From Pseudomonadota bacterium (lineage in GTDB: Bacteria > Pseudomonadota > Alphaproteobacteria > Sphingomonadales > Sphingomonadaceae): DNA of 5,925 nt. The notes beneath the pieces were generated by a model. The model had not been told where the DNA came from, did no database searches, and was given only the letters and a program-made list of their open reading frames with translations. The first letter of the stretch is position 1. Every line of letters begins with the position of its first letter. The position numbers and the translations under genes are program-made. Where the stretch lies: contig JAFAGN010000001.1 of NCBI GenBank assembly GCA_023422695.1, positions 1 through 5,925 on the forward strand, given 5' to 3'. Positions 1-5,859 of the stretch are shown here, in pieces.

Positions 1-55
1 TCGAGACACCCATCGTCGGTGCACGCCTTATGGATGTCTCGACTTCGCTCGACAC
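1..55. repeat. Inverted-repeat element upstream of murB, cut by the window edge
   Basis: Bases 1-13 are the reverse complement of 30-42 with one mismatch (13-base arms, 16-base spacer). A second, overlapping hairpin is formed by 36-42 and 49-55 around the loop CTTCGC, with one mismatch. The two hairpins share 36-42, so only one can form at a time. This looks like a dispersed intergenic palindromic repeat of the kind common in sphingomonad genomes; that assignment is from memory and not from a search. The element probably starts before the window. All three + frames are open here for a short way, but none gives a recognisable protein end. Confidence 0.5.
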
Positions 56-59
56 GAAC

Positions 60-69
60 GGGGAGGGGG
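60..69 (+). promoter_or_regulatory. Ribosome binding site of murB
   Basis: A purine run GGGGAGGGGG contains GGAGG at 62-66, nine bases before ATG 76. It decides the start at 76 over the in-frame upstream GTG 19 and ATG 34, which have no such site. The 13 bases at 57-69 are identical to 1001-1013 in the murB-ddl repeat, so the site seems to derive from repeat sequence. Confidence 0.6.
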
Positions 70-75
70 TATGCC

Positions 76-975
76 ATGGCTATCACTGACTCCCTCCCAT
101 CCGTCCGCGGCAAACTGACCCGGCAAGCCCCGCTCGCCCCGCTCGTCTGGTTCAAATCGGGCGGCGCAGCCGACTGGCTGTTCGAACCCAAGGACGCCGA
201 CGACCTCGCCGATTTCCTGCGCGACCTCGATCCCGCCATCCCCGTGATGGCGCTGGGCCTCGGCTCGAACCTCATCGTCCGCGACGGCGGCTTTCCGGGC
301 GTCGTGGTGCGGCTGGGCAAGGCCTTCGCCAAGGTCGAAGCGATCGACGCGACCACGCTGCGTTGCGGCGGCGGCGCGTCGGGTATCCTCGTATCCTCGA
401 CCGCGCGCGATGCCGGCATCGCCGGCATGGAGTTTCTGCGCTCGATCCCCGGCACCGTCGGCGGCTTCGTGCGCATGAACGGCGGTGCCTACGGCAGCGA
501 GGTCAAGGACATCCTGATCGATGCCGACATCGTCCTGCGCTCGGGCGAACGCCGGACGCTGCCACTCGCCGACCTTGGCTACACCTATCGCCACAGCGAA
601 TTGCCCGACGGCGCGGTCGTCGTCGGCGCGACCTTCCGCGGCCGCCCCGGCGAGTCCGCGGCCATCCAGGCCGAAATGGACCGCATCTCGGCCAGCCGCG
701 AGGCCTCGCAGCCGCTGCGGTCGAAAACCGGTGGTTCGACCTTCAAGAATCCCGACGGACACAAAGCGTGGCAGCTCGTAGATGAAGCAGGTTGCCGCGG
801 CTTCATGGTCGGCGGCGCGCAGGTCAGCGAAAAGCACACCAATTTCCTGATCAACACCGGCGACGCGACGAGCGCGGACATCGAGGCGCTGGGCGAGGAA
901 GTCCGCCGCCGGGTCAAGGACAAGAGCGGCATCGAACTGCAATGGGAGATTCAACGCGTGGGGGTGATGAAGTGA
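76..975 (+). CDS. murB: UDP-N-acetylenolpyruvoylglucosamine reductase MurB
   Basis: A cytoplasmic FAD enzyme of 299 residues. It reduces UDP-GlcNAc-enolpyruvate to UDP-MurNAc with NADPH, the second committed step of peptidoglycan precursor synthesis. The FAD-binding part is seen at GLGSNLIVRDGG (61-72) and in the glycine-rich stretch LRSIPGTVGG (121-130) with RMNGGAYG (133-140). YRHSEL (171-176) carries the substrate-binding Arg172. GGSTFKNP (219-226) holds the expected proton-donor Ser221, and LQWEIQRVG (288-296) holds the expected catalytic Glu291. Length and the short Tyr-loop region fit the type II form common outside enterobacteria. ATG 76 is chosen because a strong ribosome binding site precedes it and homology begins about there; upstream in-frame codons would translate repeat DNA. 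The gene lies in usual dcw order before ddl, separated from it by a repeat. Identification is firm; the exact start is slightly less so. Confidence 0.96.
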   Translation: MAITDSLPSVRGKLTRQAPLAPLVWFKSGGAADWLFEPKDADDLADFLRDLDPAIPVMALGLGSNLIVRDGGFPGVVVRLGKAFAKVEAIDATTLRCGGGASGILVSSTARDAGIAGMEFLRSIPGTVGGFVRMNGGAYGSEVKDILIDADIVLRSGERRTLPLADLGYTYRHSELPDGAVVVGATFRGRPGESAAIQAEMDRISASREASQPLRSKTGGSTFKNPDGHKAWQLVDEAGCRGFMVGGAQVSEKHTNFLINTGDATSADIEALGEEVRRRVKDKSGIELQWEIQRVGVMK

Positions 976-1127
976 GTGTGGCAAAGCCGATCCTCCCCGG
1001 AACGGGGAGGGGGACCATGCGCAGCATGGTGGAGGGGTACGTGCAGTCGAGCGCTGCGTATGACCTCGCGTGCCCCTCCACCACCCTTCGGGTGGTCCCC
1101 CTCCCCCTGCGGGGGAGGATCGTATGA
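972..1127 (+). CDS. Possible 51-codon bridging ORF through the repeat
   Basis: A small open frame starts at GTG 972, overlapping the murB stop as GTGA (972-975). It stays open across the whole intergenic repeat and stops at TGA 1125-1127, overlapping the ddl ATG as ATGA. The 51-residue product begins VSVAKPILPG and ends in LPLRGRIV. It has no family I recognise, and almost all of it is translated repeat sequence. If it is translated, its main role would be to carry ribosomes from murB to ddl and open the hairpin over the ddl ribosome binding site. It could equally be the broken remains of an older ddl 5' end followed by chance openness. The upstream purine run GGGGGTG (960-966) is only a weak ribosome binding site. 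The overlaps are seen in the sequence; translation is inference. Confidence 0.3.
   Translation: MSVAKPILPGTGRGTMRSMVEGYVQSSAAYDLACPSTTLRVVPLPLRGRIV
989..1121. repeat. 133-bp near-palindromic, REPIN-like intergenic repeat
   Basis: Two arms, 989-1041 and 1069-1121, are reverse complements at 44 of 53 positions without any gap, around a 27-base centre. Each arm folds into two perfect hairpins: left 992-999 with 1003-1010 and 1014-1020 with 1024-1030; right 1080-1086 with 1090-1096 and 1100-1107 with 1111-1118. All four loops are three bases long. Stem differences between the arms are paired changes that keep base pairing. Paired REP-type hairpins in inverse orientation are the layout of REPINs, which are mobilised in other bacteria by REP-associated transposases; membership in that class is inference. 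Strings like this are common between genes in sphingomonads, to my recollection. The outer ends are both GATCCTCCCC read inward. Confidence 0.8.
1114..1119 (+). promoter_or_regulatory. Ribosome binding site of ddl, inside a repeat hairpin
   Basis: GGAGGA ends four bases before ATG 1124 and is the only good site for ddl. GGAGG (1114-1118) is part of the 3' arm of the perfect 8-bp hairpin 1100-1107/1111-1118, so it is paired in the folded RNA. Translation from upstream would have to open this stem. The site lies wholly within the repeat. Confidence 0.6.
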
Positions 1128-2044
1128 GCGGCCCCTGGCATGTCGCCGTCCTGATGGGTGGCTGGTCGGCTGAACGCGAAGTGTCGCTGATGAGCGGCAA
1201 TGGCGTCGCCGACGCGCTCGAAAGCCGCGGCCATAAGGTGACGCGTATCGACATGGACCGCGACGTCGCATTGCGGCTTGCCGAGGCCAAACCCGACGTC
1301 GTGTTCAACGCGCTGCACGGCGTCCCGGGCGAGGACGGGACGGTGCAGGGAATGCTCGACCTGATGGGGCTCAAATACACCCACAGCGGCCTCGTCACTT
1401 CGGTGATCGCGATCGACAAGGAATTGACGAAACAGGCGCTGGTGCCGCATGGTATTCCGATGCCGACGGGGACGATGGTCGACAGCGAAAGCCTCTTTAC
1501 AGTTGACCCTTTGCCGCGCCCCTATGTGCTGAAACCCGTCAACGAAGGCTCGTCGGTTGGCGTTGCGATCGTCAAGGACGACAGCAATTACGGCAACCCG
1601 ATCGCGCGCGACGCGGTCGGCCCGTGGCAGGAGTTCGATCGTCTGCTCGCCGAACCCTTTATCAAGGGGCGCGAGCTGACCGTTGCGGTGCTGGGCGACC
1701 GGGCGCTGGCAGTCACCGAACTGCGCGTCAAATCGGGTTTCTACGATTATGACGCCAAATATACCGATGGGCTGACCGAGCATGTTTGCCCCGCCGACGT
1801 CCCCGCCGACGTTGCGCAGCGGATGATGGACCTGGCGCTGCAAGCGCACCGCCTGCTCGGCTGCAAGGGCGCGTCGCGGTCGGATTTCCGTTGGGACGAC
1901 GAACATGGGCTGGCTGGAATTTTCCTGCTCGAAGTCAACACCCAGCCGGGGATGACGCCGCTCAGCCTGGTACCCGAACAGGGACGCGCGGTGGGGCTGG
2001 ACTATGCTGAACTGGTCGAACGCATCGTGGGGGAAGCGTTATGA
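1124..2044 (+). CDS. ddl: D-alanine--D-alanine ligase Ddl
   Basis: A cytoplasmic ATP-grasp ligase of 306 residues that joins two D-alanines using ATP. MurF adds the dipeptide to the muramyl peptide stem. The N-terminal motif MGGWSAEREVS (11-21) carries Glu17, matching Glu15 of E. coli DdlB, which binds the first D-Ala. EGSSVGV (141-147) has the conserved Ser143, and the omega-loop motif YDYDAKY (207-213) ends in Tyr213. SRSDF (251-255) gives Arg252 and Asp254. LLEVNTQPGMT (268-278) holds the metal ligands Glu270 and Asn272, followed by Ser281. Length equals that of DdlB. The frame is open upstream to GTG 1070, but that extension would be translated repeat DNA with no ribosome binding site, so ATG 1124 is chosen. 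The end overlaps ftsQ by four bases (ATGA), indicating translational coupling of wall synthesis to division. In this cluster position it corresponds to ddlB. Confidence 0.96.
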   Translation: MSGPWHVAVLMGGWSAEREVSLMSGNGVADALESRGHKVTRIDMDRDVALRLAEAKPDVVFNALHGVPGEDGTVQGMLDLMGLKYTHSGLVTSVIAIDKELTKQALVPHGIPMPTGTMVDSESLFTVDPLPRPYVLKPVNEGSSVGVAIVKDDSNYGNPIARDAVGPWQEFDRLLAEPFIKGRELTVAVLGDRALAVTELRVKSGFYDYDAKYTDGLTEHVCPADVPADVAQRMMDLALQAHRLLGCKGASRSDFRWDDEHGLAGIFLLEVNTQPGMTPLSLVPEQGRAVGLDYAELVERIVGEAL

Positions 2045-2982
2045 GTAACACGCGGATCAAGCGCGGCAGTTCGCCGCCAAGGCGCCCGGCGCGGGCGCCG
2101 AAGAAGCGGCGCAAGGTACAGACGTCGCGGCTGAACGCGGTCATCAACGCGCTGCCGATCAGCCCGCAGCGGTTGCAGAAGATCGCCAACTGGACGATCG
2201 GGCTCAGCCTGTTCGCGGTCGCGGGCATCGCGGCGCACGCGACCGGGGTCACCGCAAAAATCCATGAGGAATATGCGCAGGCGGTCGGCCGCGCCGGGTT
2301 CCAGGTCAAGAAGGTCGAGGTCGTCGGGGCCGACCGTATCGATCGGCTGAAGGTTTATGACATTGCGCTTGCGCAGAAAGACCGCTCGATGGCGGCGGTC
2401 GATCTGGAGGATGTGCGCGGCGATCTGATGCGCTACGGCTGGATCAAGGATGCGCGCGTGTCGCGGCGGCTGCCCGATACGCTGGTGGTCGACATCGTCG
2501 AACGCACCCCGGCGGCGATCTGGCAGCACAATAATCGCCTGTCGCTGATCGACGACAAGGGCGTGGTGCTCGAACCGGTGACGGTGGCGACGATGCCCGA
2601 CCTGCCGCTGGTGATCGGACCGAAGGCCAACCAGCGCTCGCAGGATCTCGACCGGCTGCTGGCCGAGGCGAGCAGCCTCAAGGAACTGCTGGCCGGGGCG
2701 ACGTGGGTCGGCAACCGCCGCTGGGATCTGCGCTTTCGCAGCGGCGAGACGCTGTCGCTGCCTGAGGGCGAGGGGCAGGCCAAGGCGGCGCTCGCCAAAT
2801 TCGCGCATATGGACGGCGCCAATCGCCTGCTCGGGCGCGGTATCCTGCGTTTCGACATGCGCGATCCGAACCGCTTCGTTCTCCGTCTGCCGCACGAAGG
2901 GCAGGTGGCGCCCGCAAAGCTCGACGAGGCACGCGCCGCGGTCGATGCCGTCGCCGACATCGCGGCGACCGAGAAGGGATAA
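2041..2982 (+). CDS. ftsQ: Cell division protein FtsQ
   Basis: A bitopic inner-membrane protein of 313 residues that recruits FtsB/FtsL and later divisome parts to the septum. The first 50 residues are a basic cytoplasmic tail (PKKRRK at 20-25). One membrane segment spans about 51-69 (WTIGLSLFAVAGIAAHATG). A POTRA domain runs from about 87 to 156, starting at FQVKKVEVVGADRI and including the YGWIKDARVSRRLPDTL stretch (132-148) typical of FtsQ. The FtsQ/DivIB beta domain follows to about 285, with WQHNNRLSLIDDKGVVL at 161-177. The long basic tail is usual in alphaproteobacteria. ATG 2041 overlaps the ddl stop, and the purine run GGGGGA (2029-2034) lies within ddl as its ribosome binding site. 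ftsA starts three bases after the stop. Sequence conservation in this family is low, so the call rests on topology, domain order and gene order together. Confidence 0.94.
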   Translation: MSNTRIKRGSSPPRRPARAPKKRRKVQTSRLNAVINALPISPQRLQKIANWTIGLSLFAVAGIAAHATGVTAKIHEEYAQAVGRAGFQVKKVEVVGADRIDRLKVYDIALAQKDRSMAAVDLEDVRGDLMRYGWIKDARVSRRLPDTLVVDIVERTPAAIWQHNNRLSLIDDKGVVLEPVTVATMPDLPLVIGPKANQRSQDLDRLLAEASSLKELLAGATWVGNRRWDLRFRSGETLSLPEGEGQAKAALAKFAHMDGANRLLGRGILRFDMRDPNRFVLRLPHEGQVAPAKLDEARAAVDAVADIAATEKG

Positions 2983-2985
2983 GCC

Positions 2986-4242
2986 ATGGCCCCGCCGCGC
3001 ATCGAAAAGATCATCACCGCGCTCGATGTCGGGTCGTGGAAGGTGTGCGCGCTGATCGCGGGGCAGGCCGCCGACGGCCAGCTGCATGTGCTCGGCACCG
3101 GGCAGCGCGAAAGCCGCGGCGTCCAGCGCGGCTATGTCGCCGACATGGAACAGACCGAACATATCGTGCGCGAAGCGATCGAACAGGCGGAGCGCATCGC
3201 GGGGCTGAACATTGACGATGTGTGGGTCAGCTTTTCGGCGGGCGGCCTGCTCAGCGATGTGGCACCGATCGAAAGCGAACTCGGCGGCCACCGGATCGAA
3301 AAGGAAGACATCGACGACCTCCTGGCCGCGGGCCGCGCCGGGATCGATCCCGAAGGACGGATGATCCTGCACGCACAGCCCGCGCTCTACACGCTCGACG
3401 GGCTGACCGGGGTGAAGAATCCGATCGGGCTGCACGCCGACCGGCTGGGCGTCGATATCCATATCATCATGGCCGATGGCGCGCCGGTGCGGAATCTGGA
3501 GGCGGCGGTGCGGCAGGCGCATTTGGACGTTAATGCGGTCGTGGCGTCGCCGATTGCGGCGGGGCTCGCCTGCCTGTCCGACGAGGAACGCGACCTCGGC
3601 GTCGCGCTCGTCGAACTGGGCGCCGCAGTGACGACCGTTTCGCTCTATGCGGGCGGGATGCTGGTCGAAATGGCGTCGCTGCCCTTTGGCGCCAGCGACA
3701 TCACCGACGACATCGCCTCGGCTTTCGGCATCCGGCGCAGCCAGGCGCAGCGACTGCAAAGCTTCTACGGCTCTGCTTCGGCCAGCCCACGCGACAATAA
3801 CGAGGTGATCGAGCTGGAGCCGGGCGCGCCGATCAGCGGCGATTCCCCGCGGATCACCCGCGCGCAGCTGGTGTCGGTCATCCGTCAGCGCCTCGACGCG
3901 ATGATGGGAGAGATCGGCAGGACGTTGAAAGACCTGCATTTCGTCGGCCCCATCGGGCGGCAGGTGGTGCTCGTCGGCGGCGGCGCGGACCTCAAGGGCA
4001 TTGCCGATTACACGCAGAGCGCGCTGGGCCGCGCCGCGCGTGTCGGACGACCGCGCGGGCTGCACGGCCTGCCCGATGCGCATAGCGGTCCCGCTTTCGC
4101 GACGCTCGCCGGTCTGGTTCTCTATGCCGCGTCGGACCCCATCGATCTGCGCGATTTGCCGATGATGTCGCAGGATGTCTATCGACCGGCGGGTACATCG
4201 ATCCTCCACCGGTTGATGGCGGCGTTAAAAAGCAGTTTTTAG
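2986..4242 (+). CDS. ftsA: Cell division protein FtsA
   Basis: An actin-like ATPase of 418 residues that anchors FtsZ polymers to the inner membrane and helps start divisome assembly. Phosphate 1 motif is ALDVGSWKVCALI (12-24). The FtsA-specific 1C domain lies at about 84-162. The phosphate 2 region is GVALVELGAAVTT (205-217), and the adenosine motif is VVLVGGGADLKGI (327-339). The C-terminus SILHRLMAALKSSF (405-418) is the expected amphipathic membrane-targeting helix, joined by a short linker. Length is close to E. coli FtsA (420). Phosphate 2 departs from the usual D-I-G-G-G-T pattern: Glu210 replaces Asp and Ala-Ala-Val follows the first Gly, so nucleotide binding may be altered, perhaps lineage-wide. 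The ribosome binding site AAGGGA (2974-2979) lies in the end of ftsQ, six bases before the ATG. ftsZ follows after 153 bases. Confidence 0.96.
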   Translation: MAPPRIEKIITALDVGSWKVCALIAGQAADGQLHVLGTGQRESRGVQRGYVADMEQTEHIVREAIEQAERIAGLNIDDVWVSFSAGGLLSDVAPIESELGGHRIEKEDIDDLLAAGRAGIDPEGRMILHAQPALYTLDGLTGVKNPIGLHADRLGVDIHIIMADGAPVRNLEAAVRQAHLDVNAVVASPIAAGLACLSDEERDLGVALVELGAAVTTVSLYAGGMLVEMASLPFGASDITDDIASAFGIRRSQAQRLQSFYGSASASPRDNNEVIELEPGAPISGDSPRITRAQLVSVIRQRLDAMMGEIGRTLKDLHFVGPIGRQVVLVGGGADLKGIADYTQSALGRAARVGRPRGLHGLPDAHSGPAFATLAGLVLYAASDPIDLRDLPMMSQDVYRPAGTSILHRLMAALKSSF

Positions 4243-4244
4243 CG
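4223..4244 (+). other. Hairpin spanning the ftsA stop codon
   Basis: Bases 4223-4231 pair with 4236-4244 around the loop GCAG, giving nine pairs with one G-T wobble. Six inner pairs are A-T. The ftsA stop (4240-4242) is inside it. No T-run follows directly; a T-run at 4267-4272 lies 22 bases later. It is therefore not a normal intrinsic terminator, but it could slow transcription or protect the ftsA end of the mRNA. Confidence 0.35.
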
Positions 4245-4300
4245 GTGAAACGCGAAAAAAGGTTAATTTTTTGGATGATTCCCACGTCACAATAGTGCAA
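4245..4300 (+). promoter_or_regulatory. AT-rich island, probable ftsZ promoter region
   Basis: This is the only AT-rich stretch in a strongly GC-rich window and it sits between ftsA and ftsZ, where alphaproteobacteria often place an ftsZ promoter. It holds an A-run (4255-4260), GGTTAA (4261-4266), a T-run (4267-4272), TTGGAT (4271-4276) and a GANTC site, GATTC (4277-4281). GGTTAA read on the other strand is TTAACC, the first six bases of a CtrA half-site (TTAACCAT). GANTC is the CcrM methylation site; in Caulobacter methylation of such a site supports ftsZ transcription. TTGGAT could act as a -35, with a poor -10 around AATAGT (4291-4296). Exact promoter elements are uncertain. Confidence 0.4.
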
Positions 4301-4395
4301 TGCGGGTACAGAAAACCGGGCGGCGGGACACCCGCTCGTTTGGGTCGCAAGGTTGGGGAAGCGGCACCTGTCCGCCGCTGCAGGGAGACTTTTTG
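4301..4395 (+). promoter_or_regulatory. ftsZ leader with ribosome binding site and hairpins
   Basis: If the island just upstream is the promoter, this is the 5' untranslated leader. Local hairpins are 4323-4327 with 4331-4335 (GCGGG/CCCGC) and 4360-4365 with 4374-4379 (AGCGGC/GCCGCT). A competing long pairing joins 4321-4330 to 4369-4377 with one bulged G. The ribosome binding site AGGGAGA (4382-4388) lies seven bases before ATG 4396 and stays outside these stems. The ftsZ frame is open back to ATG 4300, but that 32-residue extension does not resemble FtsZ and lacks a ribosome binding site. Confidence 0.45.
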
Positions 4396-5859
4396 ATGAG
4401 CATCAACATTGGCCCGCCGCAGGTCGACGAACTGAAGCCGCGGATCGCGGTAATCGGCGTCGGCGGCGCGGGCGGCAATGCCATCGCGAACATGATTGCC
4501 GCGCGGGTCGAGGGGGTCGATTTCATCGTCGCCAACACCGACGCGCAGGCGCTGAACGCATCGCCCGCCGAACGGCGCATCCAGCTGGGGACGCAGATCA
4601 CCCAGGGGCTGGGCGCGGGTTCGCGGCCCGAGGTTGGCCGCGCGGCCGCCGAGGAAAGCATTGCGCAGGTCGAAGAGGCGCTGAACGGCGCGCATATGTG
4701 CTTCGTTGCGGCGGGCATGGGCGGCGGCACCGGCACGGGGGCGGCGCCGGTCATCGCCAAGGCGGCACGCGACCGCGGCATCCTGACCGTCGGCGTCGTG
4801 ACCAAGCCCTTCACCTTCGAAGGCGCGCGCCGGATGCGGTCGGCGGACTCGGGAATTGCCGAGCTGCAGGATCATGTCGACACGCTGATCGTCATTCCGA
4901 ACCAGAATCTGTTCCTGGTCGCCAATCCGAACACCACCTTCAAAGAAGCCTTCACCATGGCGGATGAAGTGCTGCAACAGGGGGTGCGCGGGATCACAGA
5001 CCTGATGGTCATGCCCGGCCTGATCAACCTCGACTTCGCCGACGTGCGCAGCGTGATGCGCGAAATGGGCAAGGCGATGATGGGTACCGGCGAGGCCGAA
5101 GGCGATGGCCGCGCATTGGAAGCTGCCCAGAAAGCCATTGCGAACCCGCTGCTCGACGGCGTGTCGATGGCGGGTGCCAAGGGCGTCATCATTTCGATCA
5201 CTGGCGGCGAGGATATGCGCCTGATGGAAGTCGACGAGGCCGCGAACCACATCCGCGAACTGGTCGATCCCGACGCCAACATCATCTGGGGCAGCGCGTT
5301 CAACGACAGCCTCGACGGCAAGATCCGCGTCTCGGTCGTCGCGACCGGGATCGACAGCAATGGTGAAGCGGCGGCGCAGGCTTCGCCCGCAACGCGCAGC
5401 TTCTCCTTCGCACCGGCGCGCGCCGCAGCTCCTGCGCCGGTCGCCGAAGAGGCGTTCGAGTCCGCAGCGCTCGAAGAGCCCGTTGCCGAAGCGCCGGCCG
5501 ACGACGCCAATGATCCGGCGCCCGGCTTTTCGCTGAGCGATGCCGCCGAACCCGAAGCGCCGGTCGCCGAGGAAGAGCCGATGGAATTGTCGCAGGTCGC
5601 CGCGAGCTACGACGATACCGCCGAAGAACTGGTGCTTGACGCGCCCGAAGCGCCCGCGACCGACTATCGCGCGCCTGCGGCGTCGGGTGGTGACGCGGGT
5701 GCCAGCGACGAGGCACCCGCTCGCTCGATCGGCGGTGGGACGCTGTTCGAACGCATGTCGCGCCTGTCGCGTGGCGGTGCGGCGCCCGAAGCTGACAGCG
5801 GCGACAAGGATGACGGGGTCGACATCCCGCGCTTCCTGGGGCGTCAGAACAACCAGTAA
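4396..5859 (+). CDS. ftsZ: Cell division GTPase FtsZ
   Basis: The tubulin-like GTPase, 487 residues, that polymerises into the Z-ring at midcell. The nucleotide-binding domain starts near 15 with GVGGAGGNA (21-29) and carries the tubulin signature GGGTGTG (109-115). FEGARR (141-146) and Asp190 match GTP-contacting residues of the family. The synergy loop NLDFADV (211-217) has the catalytic aspartates Asp213 and Asp216. The C-terminal domain ends near 318 (RVSVVATGID at 311-320). A disordered linker rich in Ala, Glu and Pro (about 321-474) contains repeated VAEE/PVAE units and the motif TLFERMSRL (449-457). The conserved tail VDIPRFLGRQ (475-484) is the docking peptide for FtsA and other partners. 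The protein is longer than the 383 residues of E. coli FtsZ because of this linker, as is usual in alphaproteobacteria. ATG 4396 is chosen for its ribosome binding site and because the upstream frame has no homology. Confidence 0.97.
   Translation: MSINIGPPQVDELKPRIAVIGVGGAGGNAIANMIAARVEGVDFIVANTDAQALNASPAERRIQLGTQITQGLGAGSRPEVGRAAAEESIAQVEEALNGAHMCFVAAGMGGGTGTGAAPVIAKAARDRGILTVGVVTKPFTFEGARRMRSADSGIAELQDHVDTLIVIPNQNLFLVANPNTTFKEAFTMADEVLQQGVRGITDLMVMPGLINLDFADVRSVMREMGKAMMGTGEAEGDGRALEAAQKAIANPLLDGVSMAGAKGVIISITGGEDMRLMEVDEAANHIRELVDPDANIIWGSAFNDSLDGKIRVSVVATGIDSNGEAAAQASPATRSFSFAPARAAAPAPVAEEAFESAALEEPVAEAPADDANDPAPGFSLSDAAEPEAPVAEEEPMELSQVAASYDDTAEELVLDAPEAPATDYRAPAASGGDAGASDEAPARSIGGGTLFERMSRLSRGGAAPEADSGDKDDGVDIPRFLGRQNNQ

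Noticed and set aside
3..89. Frame 3 (3-89) as the C-terminal end of murC
   Set aside because: The stop overlaps the murB start region, which would suit the cluster, but the residues look like translated repeat and match no MurC ending I know. More upstream sequence would decide.
1014..1030. Perfect 7-bp palindrome as a transcription factor operator
   Set aside because: It is one of four equivalent hairpins in the repeat, so it is explained as part of that element.
1070..1123. Extended ddl start at GTG 1070
   Set aside because: It would add 18 residues translated from the repeat, without a ribosome binding site and ahead of the normal Ddl N-terminus.
28..1906. Long - strand open frames opposite murB and ddl (28-1419 and 914-1906)
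   Set aside because: They run antisense to conserved enzymes and straight through the repeat, and show no protein motif.
2002..4209. 735-codon open frame on the - strand opposite ftsQ and ftsA
   Set aside because: It lies entirely opposite well-identified genes. Its product is rich in Arg, His and Asp with no recognisable domain, as expected from the reverse of GC-biased codons.
4300..4395. Extended ftsZ start at ATG 4300
   Set aside because: The 32 extra residues lack FtsZ similarity, and a good ribosome binding site is placed for ATG 4396.
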